Assembly: GCA_904420535.1 (NCBI GenBank)
Contig: CAJFVQ010000006.1
Span: 1-44,538 of the forward strand
Source: Candidatus Cryptoclostridium obscurum
GTDB lineage: Bacteria > Bacillota > Dehalobacteriia > UBA7702
Direction: 5' to 3'
DNA: 44,538 nt
Below, piece after piece: positions 25,499-33,581 of the stretch. Each line of letters opens with the position of its first letter. Within the stretch, counting starts at the first letter, position 1. Made by a program: the position numbers and the translations under genes. The notes under the pieces were generated by a model, which saw only the letters and a list, made by a program, of their open reading frames with translations, ran no database searches and was not told where the DNA came from.

Positions 25499-26992
25499 AT
25501 GTATATCAGTACCAGAGGCGGTGTGGCGCCCGTTACCGCTTCTAAAGCAATTTATCAGGGCCTCGCTCCTGACGGCGGCCTTTTTGTTCCTGAAACCGTG
25601 CCATCAGTTTCTAAGGACTTCGTTGCTAAACTGGCGGATCTTTCTTATCGTGATTTGGCCAAAGAAATTTTCTCACTTTATTTGGATGACTTTACGAAAG
25701 AGGAAATTTATAAGGTGGTGACTTCAGCCTACGGCGATAATTTTGACGATAGGGAGATTGCCCCTTTGCACGGCCTTGACTGTAGTCGTTATATTTTGGA
25801 ATTGTGGCATGGTCCCACCGCGGCCTTTAAAGATATGGCGCTACAAGCTTTGCCCTATCTTCTTACAACTTCCATGGCAAAGCAGGAGCCCGATAAAGAA
25901 GTCGTAATCCTTGTGGCGACTTCCGGCGATACGGGAAAAGCTGCTCTGGAGGGCTTTTCTGATGTGGATAAAACTCGCATCATTGTTTTTTATCCCAACG
26001 GCGGTGTCAGTGAAGTACAGCGACTGCAGATGGTTACGACAACAGGGAACAATACTTCCGTCATTGCCGTGGAAGGCAATTTTGACGATTGTCAAAATGG
26101 AGTCAAGGCAATTTTTAATGACGGCAATTTTGCTGAAAAATTGGAGGAAAAAGGATACCGCCTTTCCTCCGCCAATTCTATCAACTGGGGACGGTTGCTT
26201 CCGCAGATCGTCTATTATTTCAAGGCTTATGGCGCTCTGGTAAAGCGAGGAGCCATTCAGGCAGGGGAAACCATGGATGTCGTCGTTCCTACTGGAAATT
26301 TTGGTAATATCCTGGCTGCATATTATGGAAAGGCCATGGGGCTTCCCATCGGCAAATTAATTTGTGCCTCCAATAAAAATAAAGTTCTTACTGATGTATT
26401 AAATACTGGGGAATATAACCGCAACCGCGAATTCTTCCGTACGGTAAGCCCGTCGATGGACATTTTGATTTCCAGCAATTTTGAACGCTTTGTGTTTGAA
26501 ATGAACGGTCGGGACAGCAGATCTGTTTGTGATCTTTTTGATGCTTTGACGAAAGACGGTGTGTATCATCTGGATGAAGCCACGGCGAAAAGAATGTCGG
26601 AAATTATGTGTGGTTATTATGTCGATGAAGAAGCTACCTTGGAAACGATCGGAAAAACCTATCAAGAGAATCACTATCTGATTGACACCCATACCGCCGT
26701 TGCCGTCAATGCTTTGGGCCAATACCGCGCGGCAGGTAACAGTGAAAAAGTCACGGTAATCGATTCTACTGCCAACCCCTATAAATTCAATCAAGCAGTT
26801 TATGAAGCCATCAACCAATCCGGCGCGGCGGATAAAATGAATGAATTTGAAATTTCTGCTGCATTGGAGCAGCAGACTGGGGTAAAGATTCATCGTGGCC
26901 TTTTGGATTTGGATCAGAAAGAAGTGCTCCATAAAAAAGTAGTAGAAAAAGAAAATATGCAATCCGCAGTAGCTGAGATCTTAGGAGTATAA
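25499..26992 (+). CDS. thrC: Threonine synthase
   Basis: I start at ATG 25499 (497 residues, MYISTRGGVAP); GAGG at 25488-25491 fits this better than TTG 25493. The PLP lysine is K111 in WHGPTAAFKDMALQ, and LVATSGDTGKAAL and VVPTGNFGNILAAYYGK bind the cofactor phosphate. It converts O-phospho-L-homoserine to threonine. The length fits the longer (enterobacterial/clostridial) class of ThrC. The TTG start of the next gene lies 2 nt after its stop. Confidence 0.95.
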   Translation: MYISTRGGVAPVTASKAIYQGLAPDGGLFVPETVPSVSKDFVAKLADLSYRDLAKEIFSLYLDDFTKEEIYKVVTSAYGDNFDDREIAPLHGLDCSRYILELWHGPTAAFKDMALQALPYLLTTSMAKQEPDKEVVILVATSGDTGKAALEGFSDVDKTRIIVFYPNGGVSEVQRLQMVTTTGNNTSVIAVEGNFDDCQNGVKAIFNDGNFAEKLEEKGYRLSSANSINWGRLLPQIVYYFKAYGALVKRGAIQAGETMDVVVPTGNFGNILAAYYGKAMGLPIGKLICASNKNKVLTDVLNTGEYNRNREFFRTVSPSMDILISSNFERFVFEMNGRDSRSVCDLFDALTKDGVYHLDEATAKRMSEIMCGYYVDEEATLETIGKTYQENHYLIDTHTAVAVNALGQYRAAGNSEKVTVIDSTANPYKFNQAVYEAINQSGAADKMNEFEISAALEQQTGVKIHRGLLDLDQKEVLHKKVVEKENMQSAVAEILGV

Positions 26993-26994
26993 CT

Positions 26995-28320
26995 TTGGAA
27001 CTGCCACTCGATTTAAAACTTGAATTAAAGGATTTGCTGGCAGATGAGTACACAGAATTTGAGGCGGCTATGGGGAATTTTCCTCATAGCGGCCTTCGTT
27101 TTCATCAGTCAAAATATACCAATGATATCATAAAGACTATGGAATGTGAAGAGGCCGTCCCATGGAGTCCCTTTGGCTATTATTGCACGATGGAGAAACC
27201 TGCTTACCATCCTTTTTACCATGGTGGTGTTTTTTATATTCAAGAGCCCAGCGCCATGGCACCGGCAGAAGTGCTTTGTCCTCGACCGGGGGATTGGGTA
27301 TTAGATTTATGCGCGGCCCCCGGCGGTAAAAGTACACGACTGGGAGAATTTTTGCAAGGGAAAGGTCTTTTGGTGGCGAATGACATTAGCAACCGCCGTT
27401 GCCAGGCCCTACTGCGCAATTTGGAGTTGTTCGGCATTGCCAACAGTTTAGTTCTGAATGAGTCGCCCCAGCGTTTGGCGGAACATTTCGGCCCTGTGTT
27501 TCATAAAGTATTGGTAGATGCTCCCTGTTCTGGTCAGGGAATGTTTCGCAAGGATCCTCGCCTACTAAAAGAATATGTGACCAGAACGGATCGTCCCTTT
27601 CCTCTTTGGCAAAGGGAAATATTGTCTGCAGCCGCGGAACTCACAGCTCCCGGCGGAGAGATCGTTTATTCTACATGTACGTTTTCCCGGGATGAAAATG
27701 AAATCATTATTGATGATTTTTTATCCTCCCACGGGGAGTTCTCTTTGGTTCCCATTCCATTGATACATGGTTTTGCTCCCGGTGCCAACGGTATGACCGA
27801 AGTGGCGCGGCTTTGGCCTCACCGGATAAAAGGGGAAGGGCATTTTATCGCTCATTTGAAACGGCGGGGAATAGCGGAGCATCCTAGTAAATCAAACGCA
27901 TGTCATCCTTGCGATTGCGAACTGTTCGTTTCTTTTTGTCGCGAATGTGGAATTCTTCTTCCCCGCGGCAACTATTACCGCAAAAATGGAAATCTTTATT
28001 TTCAGCCGACCACAGTGCCGAATTGCAAGGGACTTCATGTGGTAGCCAACGGTTTATATCTTGGGGAAGAAAAGAAAGATCGTTTTGTGCCATCCCATCC
28101 TTTAGCGTTGTCACCGTTGGGAGCGGAAGCGGCGGCAAAACAGGTATTCCCCGTAGATAGCGATGAAATTCGGGATTATCTCAAGGGATTGACGCTTCGT
28201 GGAGATGTTGATAGGGGATATCATATCATTTTTGCCGACCAGATCCCTTTGGGGTGGGGCAAGTCTGACGGAAGAGGGACGTTGAAAAATCATTATCCCA
28301 AGGCATGGAGAAACTTATAA
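26995..28320 (+). CDS. RsmF-like RNA (cytosine-5) methyltransferase
   Basis: The TTG at 26995, with GGAG 8 nt upstream, gives 441 residues beginning MELPLDLKLELKDLL, as expected for the family. The NOL1/NOP2/Sun domain has VLDLCAAPGGK (102-112), VDAPCSGQGMFRK and the catalytic-cysteine motif YSTCTFSRDENE. The C-terminal third has the PUA-like RsmF module. It should methylate C5 of a cytosine in 16S rRNA (or tRNA). It is coupled to thrC. Confidence 0.9.
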   Translation: MELPLDLKLELKDLLADEYTEFEAAMGNFPHSGLRFHQSKYTNDIIKTMECEEAVPWSPFGYYCTMEKPAYHPFYHGGVFYIQEPSAMAPAEVLCPRPGDWVLDLCAAPGGKSTRLGEFLQGKGLLVANDISNRRCQALLRNLELFGIANSLVLNESPQRLAEHFGPVFHKVLVDAPCSGQGMFRKDPRLLKEYVTRTDRPFPLWQREILSAAAELTAPGGEIVYSTCTFSRDENEIIIDDFLSSHGEFSLVPIPLIHGFAPGANGMTEVARLWPHRIKGEGHFIAHLKRRGIAEHPSKSNACHPCDCELFVSFCRECGILLPRGNYYRKNGNLYFQPTTVPNCKGLHVVANGLYLGEEKKDRFVPSHPLALSPLGAEAAAKQVFPVDSDEIRDYLKGLTLRGDVDRGYHIIFADQIPLGWGKSDGRGTLKNHYPKAWRNL

Positions 28321-28350
28321 AAATTTTCCAAATTTCCGTAAAATTACCCC

Positions 28351-28379
28351 TTGACGGTTTTTGATGGATTCGTTATAAT
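28351..28379 (+). promoter_or_regulatory. Promoter of the NiCo riboswitch/CDF unit
   Basis: TTGACG (28351-28356), 17 bp, TATAAT (28374-28379). Transcription would start near 28386, just upstream of the aptamer. Confidence 0.8.
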
Positions 28380-28407
28380 AGTAAAAATTCGACAGACTCA
28401 CTATATT

Positions 28408-28480
28408 TTACTGATCAGGCAGTGAATATTTTCATGTGGCCGGGCCGAATCATGGCAGCAGAAGCATCTGCGGGACAGAG
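28408..28480 (+). ncRNA. NiCo (czcD) riboswitch aptamer
   Basis: The blocks of the NiCo class occur in order: ACTGATCAGGCA, a P2 hairpin (TGAA/TTCA), GTGGCCGGGCC, TGGCA, a P4 hairpin (GCAGA at 28458-28462, loop AGCA, TCTGC at 28467-28471) and the closing GGGACAG (28472-28478). CTG/CAG closes P1, which is weak beyond three pairs. Known members bind Co2+ or Ni2+ and turn on metal-export genes; a CDF exporter gene follows at 28523. The P4 strand shares bases 28464-28475 with the terminator. Confidence 0.88.
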
Positions 28481-28504
28481 ACATCCCGAGATGCTTTTTT
28501 ATTT
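28464..28504 (+). terminator. Riboswitch-controlled terminator
   Basis: GCATCT pairs with AGATGC (28489-28494) and CGGGA with TCCCG (28484-28488), G470 side bulged, with an 8-nt loop and TTTTTT after it. The 5' arm contains the 3' half of P4 and part of the conserved GGGA, so ligand-bound aptamer and terminator exclude each other. An ON switch is expected. Confidence 0.85.
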
Positions 28505-28522
28505 CGGGTGAAAGGAGATTTT

Positions 28523-29440
28523 ATGGACAATACTAACTATATGGACGACAAACAAAAGAAAAAACTGGTAATGAAGGTTTCCTGGGTAAGCATTACGGTT
28601 AACATCGTTCTTTCCATCTTTAAAATTGCTGCTGGTTTGGTTTCCGGTTCCGGTGCAATGATTTCCGATGGTGTTCATTCCGCCTCCGATGTATTCAGCA
28701 CTTTTGTGGTGATCTTTGGTTACAATGCTTCGCAAAAGGAAAGCGACAAGGGACACCCCTACGGTCATGAGCGCTTGGAATGTGTCGCTGCCATTATTCT
28801 TGCTTCGATTCTCGCTTTTGTGGGGCTGGAGATTGGGATTTCCGGTATCCAGAAAATCATTTCCGGTGTCTCCGACGGCGGCCTGACTGTTCCCGGTGTT
28901 TTGGCGTTATGGGCTGCGGTATTTTCCATTGTAGTCAAAGAATGGATGTTTTGGTACACGCGTCATGCTGCAAAAAAAATTGATTCCGGCGCATTAATGG
29001 CCGATGCCTGGCATCATCGTTCCGACGCACTTTCTTCCGTCGGCAGTTTTGTCGGGATTTTTGGTGCCCGTTTAGGATTCCCTATTTTAGATCCCATCGC
29101 ATCGGTGGTAATTTGTCTCTTTATTTTGAAAGCGGCTTATAATATCTTTGTCGACGCTGTGAAAAAAATGGTGGATGAAGCCTGCGATCAGGAAACTGCG
29201 GAATCCATTGAAAAAGTTGTGACGGAGCAAGAAGGCGTTTTGTGCCTTGATGAACTTCGTACTCGTGTTTTTGGCAATAAAATCTATGTTGATATTGAAA
29301 TCGGTTGCGACGGGGATCTGACTTTGCTGGAAGCCCACTCCATTGCGGAACGGGTCCATGATGCTGTAGAAAAGGAATTCCCCAAGGTGAAACACTGTAT
29401 GGTCCATGTGAATCCCGCAGAGCGTCTTTGTTTGACATAA
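28523..29440 (+). CDS. CDF-family cation efflux transporter
   Basis: The ATG at 28523 after AAAGGAG gives 305 residues; an earlier frame at 28436 would start inside the riboswitch. The membrane domain has the metal-site pair in SDGVHSASDVFS and DAWHHRSDALSS (D/H-x3-D) and about six helices. A cytoplasmic C-terminal domain (about 215-300) ends in VKHCMVHVNPAE. It should export divalent metal in exchange for protons. The riboswitch points to cobalt and/or nickel as inducers. Confidence 0.9.
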   Translation: MDNTNYMDDKQKKKLVMKVSWVSITVNIVLSIFKIAAGLVSGSGAMISDGVHSASDVFSTFVVIFGYNASQKESDKGHPYGHERLECVAAIILASILAFVGLEIGISGIQKIISGVSDGGLTVPGVLALWAAVFSIVVKEWMFWYTRHAAKKIDSGALMADAWHHRSDALSSVGSFVGIFGARLGFPILDPIASVVICLFILKAAYNIFVDAVKKMVDEACDQETAESIEKVVTEQEGVLCLDELRTRVFGNKIYVDIEIGCDGDLTLLEAHSIAERVHDAVEKEFPKVKHCMVHVNPAERLCLT

Positions 29441-29500
29441 CCATTTAACCATTGCAACGATAGAACCCTCGGAATGGACGCACGGGAGCCGTAAAACAGG

Positions 29501-29543
29501 AATCCTCCGTATGCTCAAAAGCATACGGAGGATTCTCTTTTTG
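29501..29543 (+). terminator. Terminator of the CDF gene
   Basis: A perfect 14-bp stem (AATCCTCCGTATGC with GCATACGGAGGATT), loop TCAAAA, then CTCTTTTTG. Confidence 0.88.
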
Positions 29544-29609
29544 TTGCAAGTCCACAAGTAATAGCCGCATCAGCGGCGCAAGTGTCGGAAGGTCGTGACG
29601 GAATCTTCT

Positions 29610-29642
29610 CAGTCAGCCGGTTTTCTGCTGACTGTTTTTATT
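29610..29642 (+). terminator. Orphan intrinsic terminator
   Basis: CAGTCAGC and GCTGACTG form an 8-bp stem with a 9-nt loop, followed by TTTTTATT. No rightward gene lies between it and the preceding terminator, so it may mark a lost gene or a short transcript. Confidence 0.6.
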
Positions 29643-29678
29643 GATAGCGTGATTATATTCACCTTCGCAACTTCCAAT

Positions 29679-30372
29679 TTATTGAATGACAATCATTGCT
29701 CCAACCGCATTATAGATTATATGGAGCAGGACAGCCCCCATAGACAATTTGTCCTTTTATATACGGCATCACAAAAAAAGTGTAGAGCAAGCAGAGAAAT
29801 GATATATACTGCCGGAAGTGCATTAAAAGATACCCTTCCGGAGACTACCCATCTTGTCGGATAGTGTATTGACAAAAAAAGAATAGAATTAATACTGCCT
29901 ATTACCAGTTGGCTATTTATCAAACCAGATAGTCTCGTTTGTATGTATCCTCTAAATAAGACTTCCTCTTCAAGGGCACTAAAGAAAAAAATAATCCAAT
30001 TCATCAATAGAAAACTAGTAAAAGATGCTTCTTTTCCTTGTACCACAAATAACGTTGTCTGTATAGCAAGTAGTAAGAATCCTCCGATGCTGCCTAGAAT
30101 GATACTGTTTTTTAGATTTTCCGCATTGATTCCAATGCTACTTATTTTTTCTTTGTTGTAAATAAAAAAACACAGAAATAATATAGCCATAGTCATAGGA
30201 ATCCATATTTGTGATGAATTTAACAGAAATACACTTGCATCTGTTGTATAAAGCCACCCCTGAAAAAATGCACCGGCCATTACTAAACAATATACTACAA
30301 GTGCTTTTAGTCCATCTTTTTTATCATATTTTCTAGGTTCTTCCTATACTGATTATTCACCCGGTTCATCAT
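29679..30372 (-). pseudogene. Frameshifted CPBP-family intramembrane protease
   Basis: The intact original would be about 231 residues, from ATG near 30372 to TAA at 29679-29681. The central frame encodes the CPBP (Abi) glutamic protease core: SALEEEVLFRGYIQ (EEExxxR), FLSIHYPTRW and LLALHFFCDAVYKRTNCLWG. Two frameshifts break it. Near 30341-30347 the start segment (MMNRVNNQY) is out of frame with KKDGLKALVVYCLVMAG. At the C tract 29735-29739 (five C, six needed) the ending AVLLHIIYNAVGAM falls out of frame and is replaced by LSCSI. CPBP proteases occur in bacteriocin immunity and membrane-protein processing. The region 29545-30718 holds no intact gene. Confidence 0.75.
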
Positions 30373-30669
30373 ATTGCCTTCACAAATTCCAGTTTGTTGT
30401 ATCTAAACGACGAGCAAAGTATAGCAGAAAACTGTAAAGAAGTCTATCGAATAATTTGTGCCGCTCGGACGGCCTTGTTGTCAAGCGTATATCATTTTGT
30501 GCTTCACGATCTCTTGCGGATGAGTTCATGGAGCGTACCCAAAGGATCTGTTCACCGGCTTTGTCACACTGTTTTTGCTTTATCACGCCTGGATTCTGTT
30601 TTATGGGCACTCCGCTGATTTCCTGTTGGGTCGAGGGAAATGGGCGCAATATCAATGGCGAATACACAA
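30373..30669. other. Intergenic remnant, nothing recognised
   Basis: Several short open frames overlap here on both strands. One plus-strand frame (about 30541-30680) encodes a hydrophobic stretch (TGFVTLFLLYHAWILFYGHS) without a start, which might be a membrane-protein remnant. None has a ribosome site or a domain that I recognise. Confidence 0.3.
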
Positions 30670-30706
30670 AAGGAAGCCAATATTTGGCTTCCTTCGTCTT
30701 TTTTTA
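30670..30706. terminator. Terminator, probably bidirectional
   Basis: AAGGAAGCCAA (30670-30680) pairs with TTGGCTTCCTT (30684-30694); the plus strand continues CGTCTTTTTTTATT, the minus strand TTGTGT. It lies 13 bp beyond the stop of the leftward zinc-ribbon gene. Confidence 0.75.
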
Positions 30707-30718
30707 TTGAGACGGTGC

Positions 30719-31006
30719 TTATTCTTCTCCTCTTTGTTGCATCAAGCATTCACGGCAATAAACAGGACGACCATTGGTAGGGCGGAAAGGCACTTGCGTT
30801 TCTACACCACACTGGTCGCAGATGACGGTGAACATTTCTCTTTCGCCTCTGTCATTGTTTCTGGCGCGTCTTCTTCTTTGACGGCATTCGGGGCAGCGAG
30901 CAGGTTCGTTCTGAAAGCCTTTTTCGGCATAGAATTCTTGCTCGGAAGCAGAGAAAGTGAATTCAACGCCACATTCTTTGCAAGTTAAGGTTTTGTCGGA
31001 ATACAT
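30719..31006 (-). CDS. Zinc-ribbon protein, eight cysteines
   Basis: The 95-residue protein has two zinc-ribbon units: C9-x2-C12 with C38-x2-C41, and C63-x2-C66 with C84-x2-C87. A basic stretch (RQRRRRARNN) lies between them. The second unit has the VPFRPTNGRPVYC pattern seen in small clostridial zinc-ribbon proteins. It probably binds two zinc ions and perhaps nucleic acid; the function is unknown. GGAGG lies upstream of the ATG on the minus strand. It is divergent from dinB. Confidence 0.88.
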   Translation of the reverse strand: MYSDKTLTCKECGVEFTFSASEQEFYAEKGFQNEPARCPECRQRRRRARNNDRGEREMFTVICDQCGVETQVPFRPTNGRPVYCRECLMQQRGEE

Positions 31007-31242
31007 GAGTTTACCTCCTAAAATTTTCTATTACTTTGTCCTGTCTGTCTTTTCCATTTAGGAGTAAACTGTTCGGGACTCAGAAATAGCACTTCTGTCA
31101 TTATATCTTATTCCTTTTTTATTTGCAATCTTTTTTTCAAAAAAGTTTGAAAATTTTTTCTGCTTTATAAAAAAACCAGTAAAACATTGTTCGTTATTTT
31201 GTTTTGCAATTTTATTGTCAGATTTTTCCATAGATCTCCTTC

Positions 31243-31271
31243 TTTACAGATATCATTGAGTCTGATATAAT
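31243..31271 (+). promoter_or_regulatory. dinB promoter
   Basis: TTTACA (31243-31248), 17 bp, TATAAT (31266-31271). The spacer region 31007-31318 is otherwise AT-rich with no gene; the zinc-ribbon gene promoter must lie in its left part but I cannot place it. Confidence 0.75.
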
Positions 31272-31285
31272 AGAACAAAAGTTCT
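31272..31285. promoter_or_regulatory. LexA (SOS) box
   Basis: AGAACAAAAGTTCT is a perfect-arm dyad of the Gram-positive LexA type (CGAAC-N4-GTTCG consensus; the outer pair is A-T rather than C-G). It directly abuts the -10 box of the dinB promoter, so LexA bound here would block transcription start. Confidence 0.8.
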
Positions 31286-31318
31286 TAAAATGATTCGGAA
31301 GAAAAGAGGAGGAGCGCG

Positions 31319-32575
31319 ATGGCTTTGCGTAGGATTTTTCATATTGACGTTAACAGCGCTTTTTTATCTTGGTCTGCGGCAGACCATCTGCTTATGGGAG
31401 GAACAACTGATTATCGAACAATTCATGCGGCGGTAGCCCGTCCTTCCAAAGACGGGCGCGGCATTATTTTGGCTAAAAGTGAAAGCGCAAAAAAATTGGG
31501 AGTCATTACTGGGGAGCCTATTTGGATGGCAAAAGAAAAATGCCCGGATCTCTATCTTGTGCCACCTGATTACGGACTTTACCTCAAAGCATCGAATGCG
31601 ATGAAACAAATATTTTTCGAGTATTCTCCGGCAGTAGAATCTTTTTCTATTGATGAATGTTTTATCGACATGACTGGTCAGGAAAAATTTTTCGGATCTC
31701 CCTTGGCTGCTGCCTACGCTTTGAAAGGACGTATCAAAAGGGAGTTGGGCTTCACTGTGAATGTGGGAATCGGAAATACCAAAGCTACTGCAAAAATGGC
31801 TTCAGGGTTTGAGAAACCTGACCGCGTTCACACCCTTTGGAATCATGAGATCCCGACAAAGTTATGGCCACTGCCCATTGAGAACTTGTTTATGGCCGGC
31901 CGTCGGACGGTAAAAAAACTGCGAAAAATTGGCATCAATACCATTGGCGACATGGCTTGTGTTCATCCTGATTTAATTCGGAAGTTATTGGGGAAACAGG
32001 GAATTTTATTGAGAAATTATGCCAACGGTGTCGATGATTCTCCCGTTCTCGAAGGGCCGCCGGAGCCGCCGAAAAGTATCAGCCAATCGGTAACGCTCCC
32101 GTTCCTTTTAGAAAACTTGGAAGATTCCGTTCCAATCATGCTTTGTATTGCAGATCATTTGGCTGATAAGTTAAGAAAGAAAGCAATGGCTGCCTCCGTT
32201 GTTTCTGTAGGGATCAAGGATCATGACCGCATTCATCGCGGAAAGCAATGCTGTCCTCCGGAATTGGTGTTGCATCGTCGTGATATTTACCGTTATGCCA
32301 TGGATTTATTGGCGGAATTATGGCCGGAAAAAAAGAAGGTGAAATATGTGGCAATTCATTTGGGGGGACTTACCTTTGATTATGAAATGGAAAATACTCT
32401 TTTTGGGCGGGATATTCTACGGGATGAGCGATTAGAAGAGGCTGTTTTTCGTATTCGGAGCCGTTATGGAGACAGAATGATCATGCCTGCGAGGTTGTTA
32501 GGCAGCAATGCTGAGTCTCTTTTTCGTGATTTTGAAGAAAATGACGAAAATCCTTTGCCCCCTCGCTTTTTTTAA
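31319..32575 (+). CDS. dinB: Y-family DNA polymerase IV
   Basis: The 418-residue protein is a translesion polymerase. The palm carboxylates are D10 (HIDVNSAF) and D112/E113 (SIDECFIDMTG). The thumb helix-hairpin-helix region has KLRKIGINTIGDMA, and a little-finger domain follows. It copies past damaged bases during the SOS response, consistent with the LexA box at its promoter. GAGGAGG precedes the ATG. I see no clear beta-clamp motif beyond the C-terminal PLPPRFF, which could serve. Confidence 0.95.
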   Translation: MALRRIFHIDVNSAFLSWSAADHLLMGGTTDYRTIHAAVARPSKDGRGIILAKSESAKKLGVITGEPIWMAKEKCPDLYLVPPDYGLYLKASNAMKQIFFEYSPAVESFSIDECFIDMTGQEKFFGSPLAAAYALKGRIKRELGFTVNVGIGNTKATAKMASGFEKPDRVHTLWNHEIPTKLWPLPIENLFMAGRRTVKKLRKIGINTIGDMACVHPDLIRKLLGKQGILLRNYANGVDDSPVLEGPPEPPKSISQSVTLPFLLENLEDSVPIMLCIADHLADKLRKKAMAASVVSVGIKDHDRIHRGKQCCPPELVLHRRDIYRYAMDLLAELWPEKKKVKYVAIHLGGLTFDYEMENTLFGRDILRDERLEEAVFRIRSRYGDRMIMPARLLGSNAESLFRDFEENDENPLPPRFF

Positions 32576-32607
32576 ACATTTGGTTTCGAGAAGGGAGATG
32601 ACATTCA

Positions 32608-32868
32608 TTGAAGGTCTTGATGGAACCGATTCAGGTTTGTGCTATCTGGGATACAGAAGGGAACATTCGTCCCTTGGCCTTTTGCATGGAGGAAGAGGAT
32701 AAGAAAATTAAGATTTCTGTTGAAACAGTTTGCAGCTGGAGTGAAGAGAAAATCGTAGGCCATCTCATGATGAATTTTTCTTGCAATGTCATATGGAACG
32801 GGCAACGGCGCATGGTAAGTCTTAGATATGACCTGAATAAACATCGTTGGTATCTATATAAAGCATGA
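32608..32868 (+). CDS. Small protein of unknown function after dinB
   Basis: I take TTG 32608 as start because AAGGGAG lies 10 nt upstream; ATG 32620 would be too far from it. The 86-residue product has the pattern NIRPLAFCMEEEDKKIKI...CNVIWNGQRRMVSLRYDLNKHRWYLY, a mostly beta layout. I believe similar small proteins accompany dinB in other Bacillota, but I cannot confirm that here. It lies 32 nt after dinB and would share its SOS control. Confidence 0.7.
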   Translation: MKVLMEPIQVCAIWDTEGNIRPLAFCMEEEDKKIKISVETVCSWSEEKIVGHLMMNFSCNVIWNGQRRMVSLRYDLNKHRWYLYKA

Positions 32869-32899
32869 ATTATTTTTTAGGAAAAGATAAAAAAGCACC

Positions 32900-32928
32900 T
32901 TGTTTAATTATGGGAAAAAGGTTACAAT
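32900..32928 (+). promoter_or_regulatory. Promoter for the DUF3786/yfbR unit
   Basis: TTGTTT (32900-32905), 17 bp, TACAAT (32923-32928). The 16-bp palindrome at 32944 begins about 10 bp after the expected transcription start. Confidence 0.6.
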
Positions 32929-32943
32929 AAAAACAATGAATTT

Positions 32944-32959
32944 ACGTCGACGTCGACGT
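32944..32959. promoter_or_regulatory. Perfect 16-bp palindrome, putative operator
   Basis: ACGTCGACGTCGACGT is its own reverse complement and is GC-rich in an AT-rich spacer. It is nested in a wider dyad TTACG (32942-32946) / CGTAA (32962-32966). Its place just after a promoter suggests a repressor site. The binding protein is unknown. Confidence 0.5.
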
Positions 32960-32978
32960 GTCGTAAGGTTGGTGAATT

Positions 32979-33581
32979 ATGGACGAACGTGGAAAAATGG
33001 GAATCGCTTTTGATAAATATTTGGCGGATTTCCTTGAGGAAGACGGAAAAAAAATGGCGGAACTCTCCGGTGGAAAATGGGAAGAACCGTTGATTCGCCT
33101 TCCGTATTTGGGTGGAACGATTACAGTGAATCATAACAATGGTGCCATCGAACCGGAGCCTAAAGAGTTGTTGGAAAAAATTTTGATTTATAAATATCTT
33201 CTGGAAGTGCAGGGAATTGAAGGTCCAGGTGATGATTTTATCGCCTTTATTCAGTTACCTTGTGGGTCACATCATCAAAAATTTTTCAAGTTGGAAGTAC
33301 TCGAACCATTGGGAAAACGTTTCGGTGATGACTTGTCGGCTTTTGCCAAAGCCGCAGAGTCCTTTGGCGGTTTCCCTGTGAAAGGCGGAGATATGGCATA
33401 TCAAATTCCCTATTTCCCAAAAATCCATGTGCGGATCCAAATTTGGGAAGGTGATGATGAATTTCCCCCGCAAAGCGCATTTTTGTTTGATAATAAATGC
33501 CATTTCCATATGGATACTGATGGACTCAACGAATTGGCAAATCATATGACGGCTCTTCTTTTGGAGGCTGCAGATCAATGA
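32979..33581 (+). CDS. DUF3786 protein
   Basis: The 200-residue protein fits DUF3786: an N-terminal KWEEPLIRLPYLGGTITV, ILIYKYLLEVQG, DFIAFIQLPCGSHH, FGGFPVKGGDMAYQI and WEGDDEFPPQSAFLFDN. Such proteins occur in anaerobes, often near corrinoid or one-carbon genes, and have no assigned activity. The last bases overlap the yfbR-like gene (ATGA), so the pair is co-translated. Confidence 0.85.
   Translation: MDERGKMGIAFDKYLADFLEEDGKKMAELSGGKWEEPLIRLPYLGGTITVNHNNGAIEPEPKELLEKILIYKYLLEVQGIEGPGDDFIAFIQLPCGSHHQKFFKLEVLEPLGKRFGDDLSAFAKAAESFGGFPVKGGDMAYQIPYFPKIHVRIQIWEGDDEFPPQSAFLFDNKCHFHMDTDGLNELANHMTALLLEAADQ

Noticed and set aside
29595-29864. 89-codon plus-strand frame opposite the CPBP gene
   Set aside because: It is antisense to the CPBP coding sequence and has no ribosome site.
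30380-30710. Overlapping frames on both strands as genes
   Set aside because: No ribosome sites, no domains; more likely remnant DNA.
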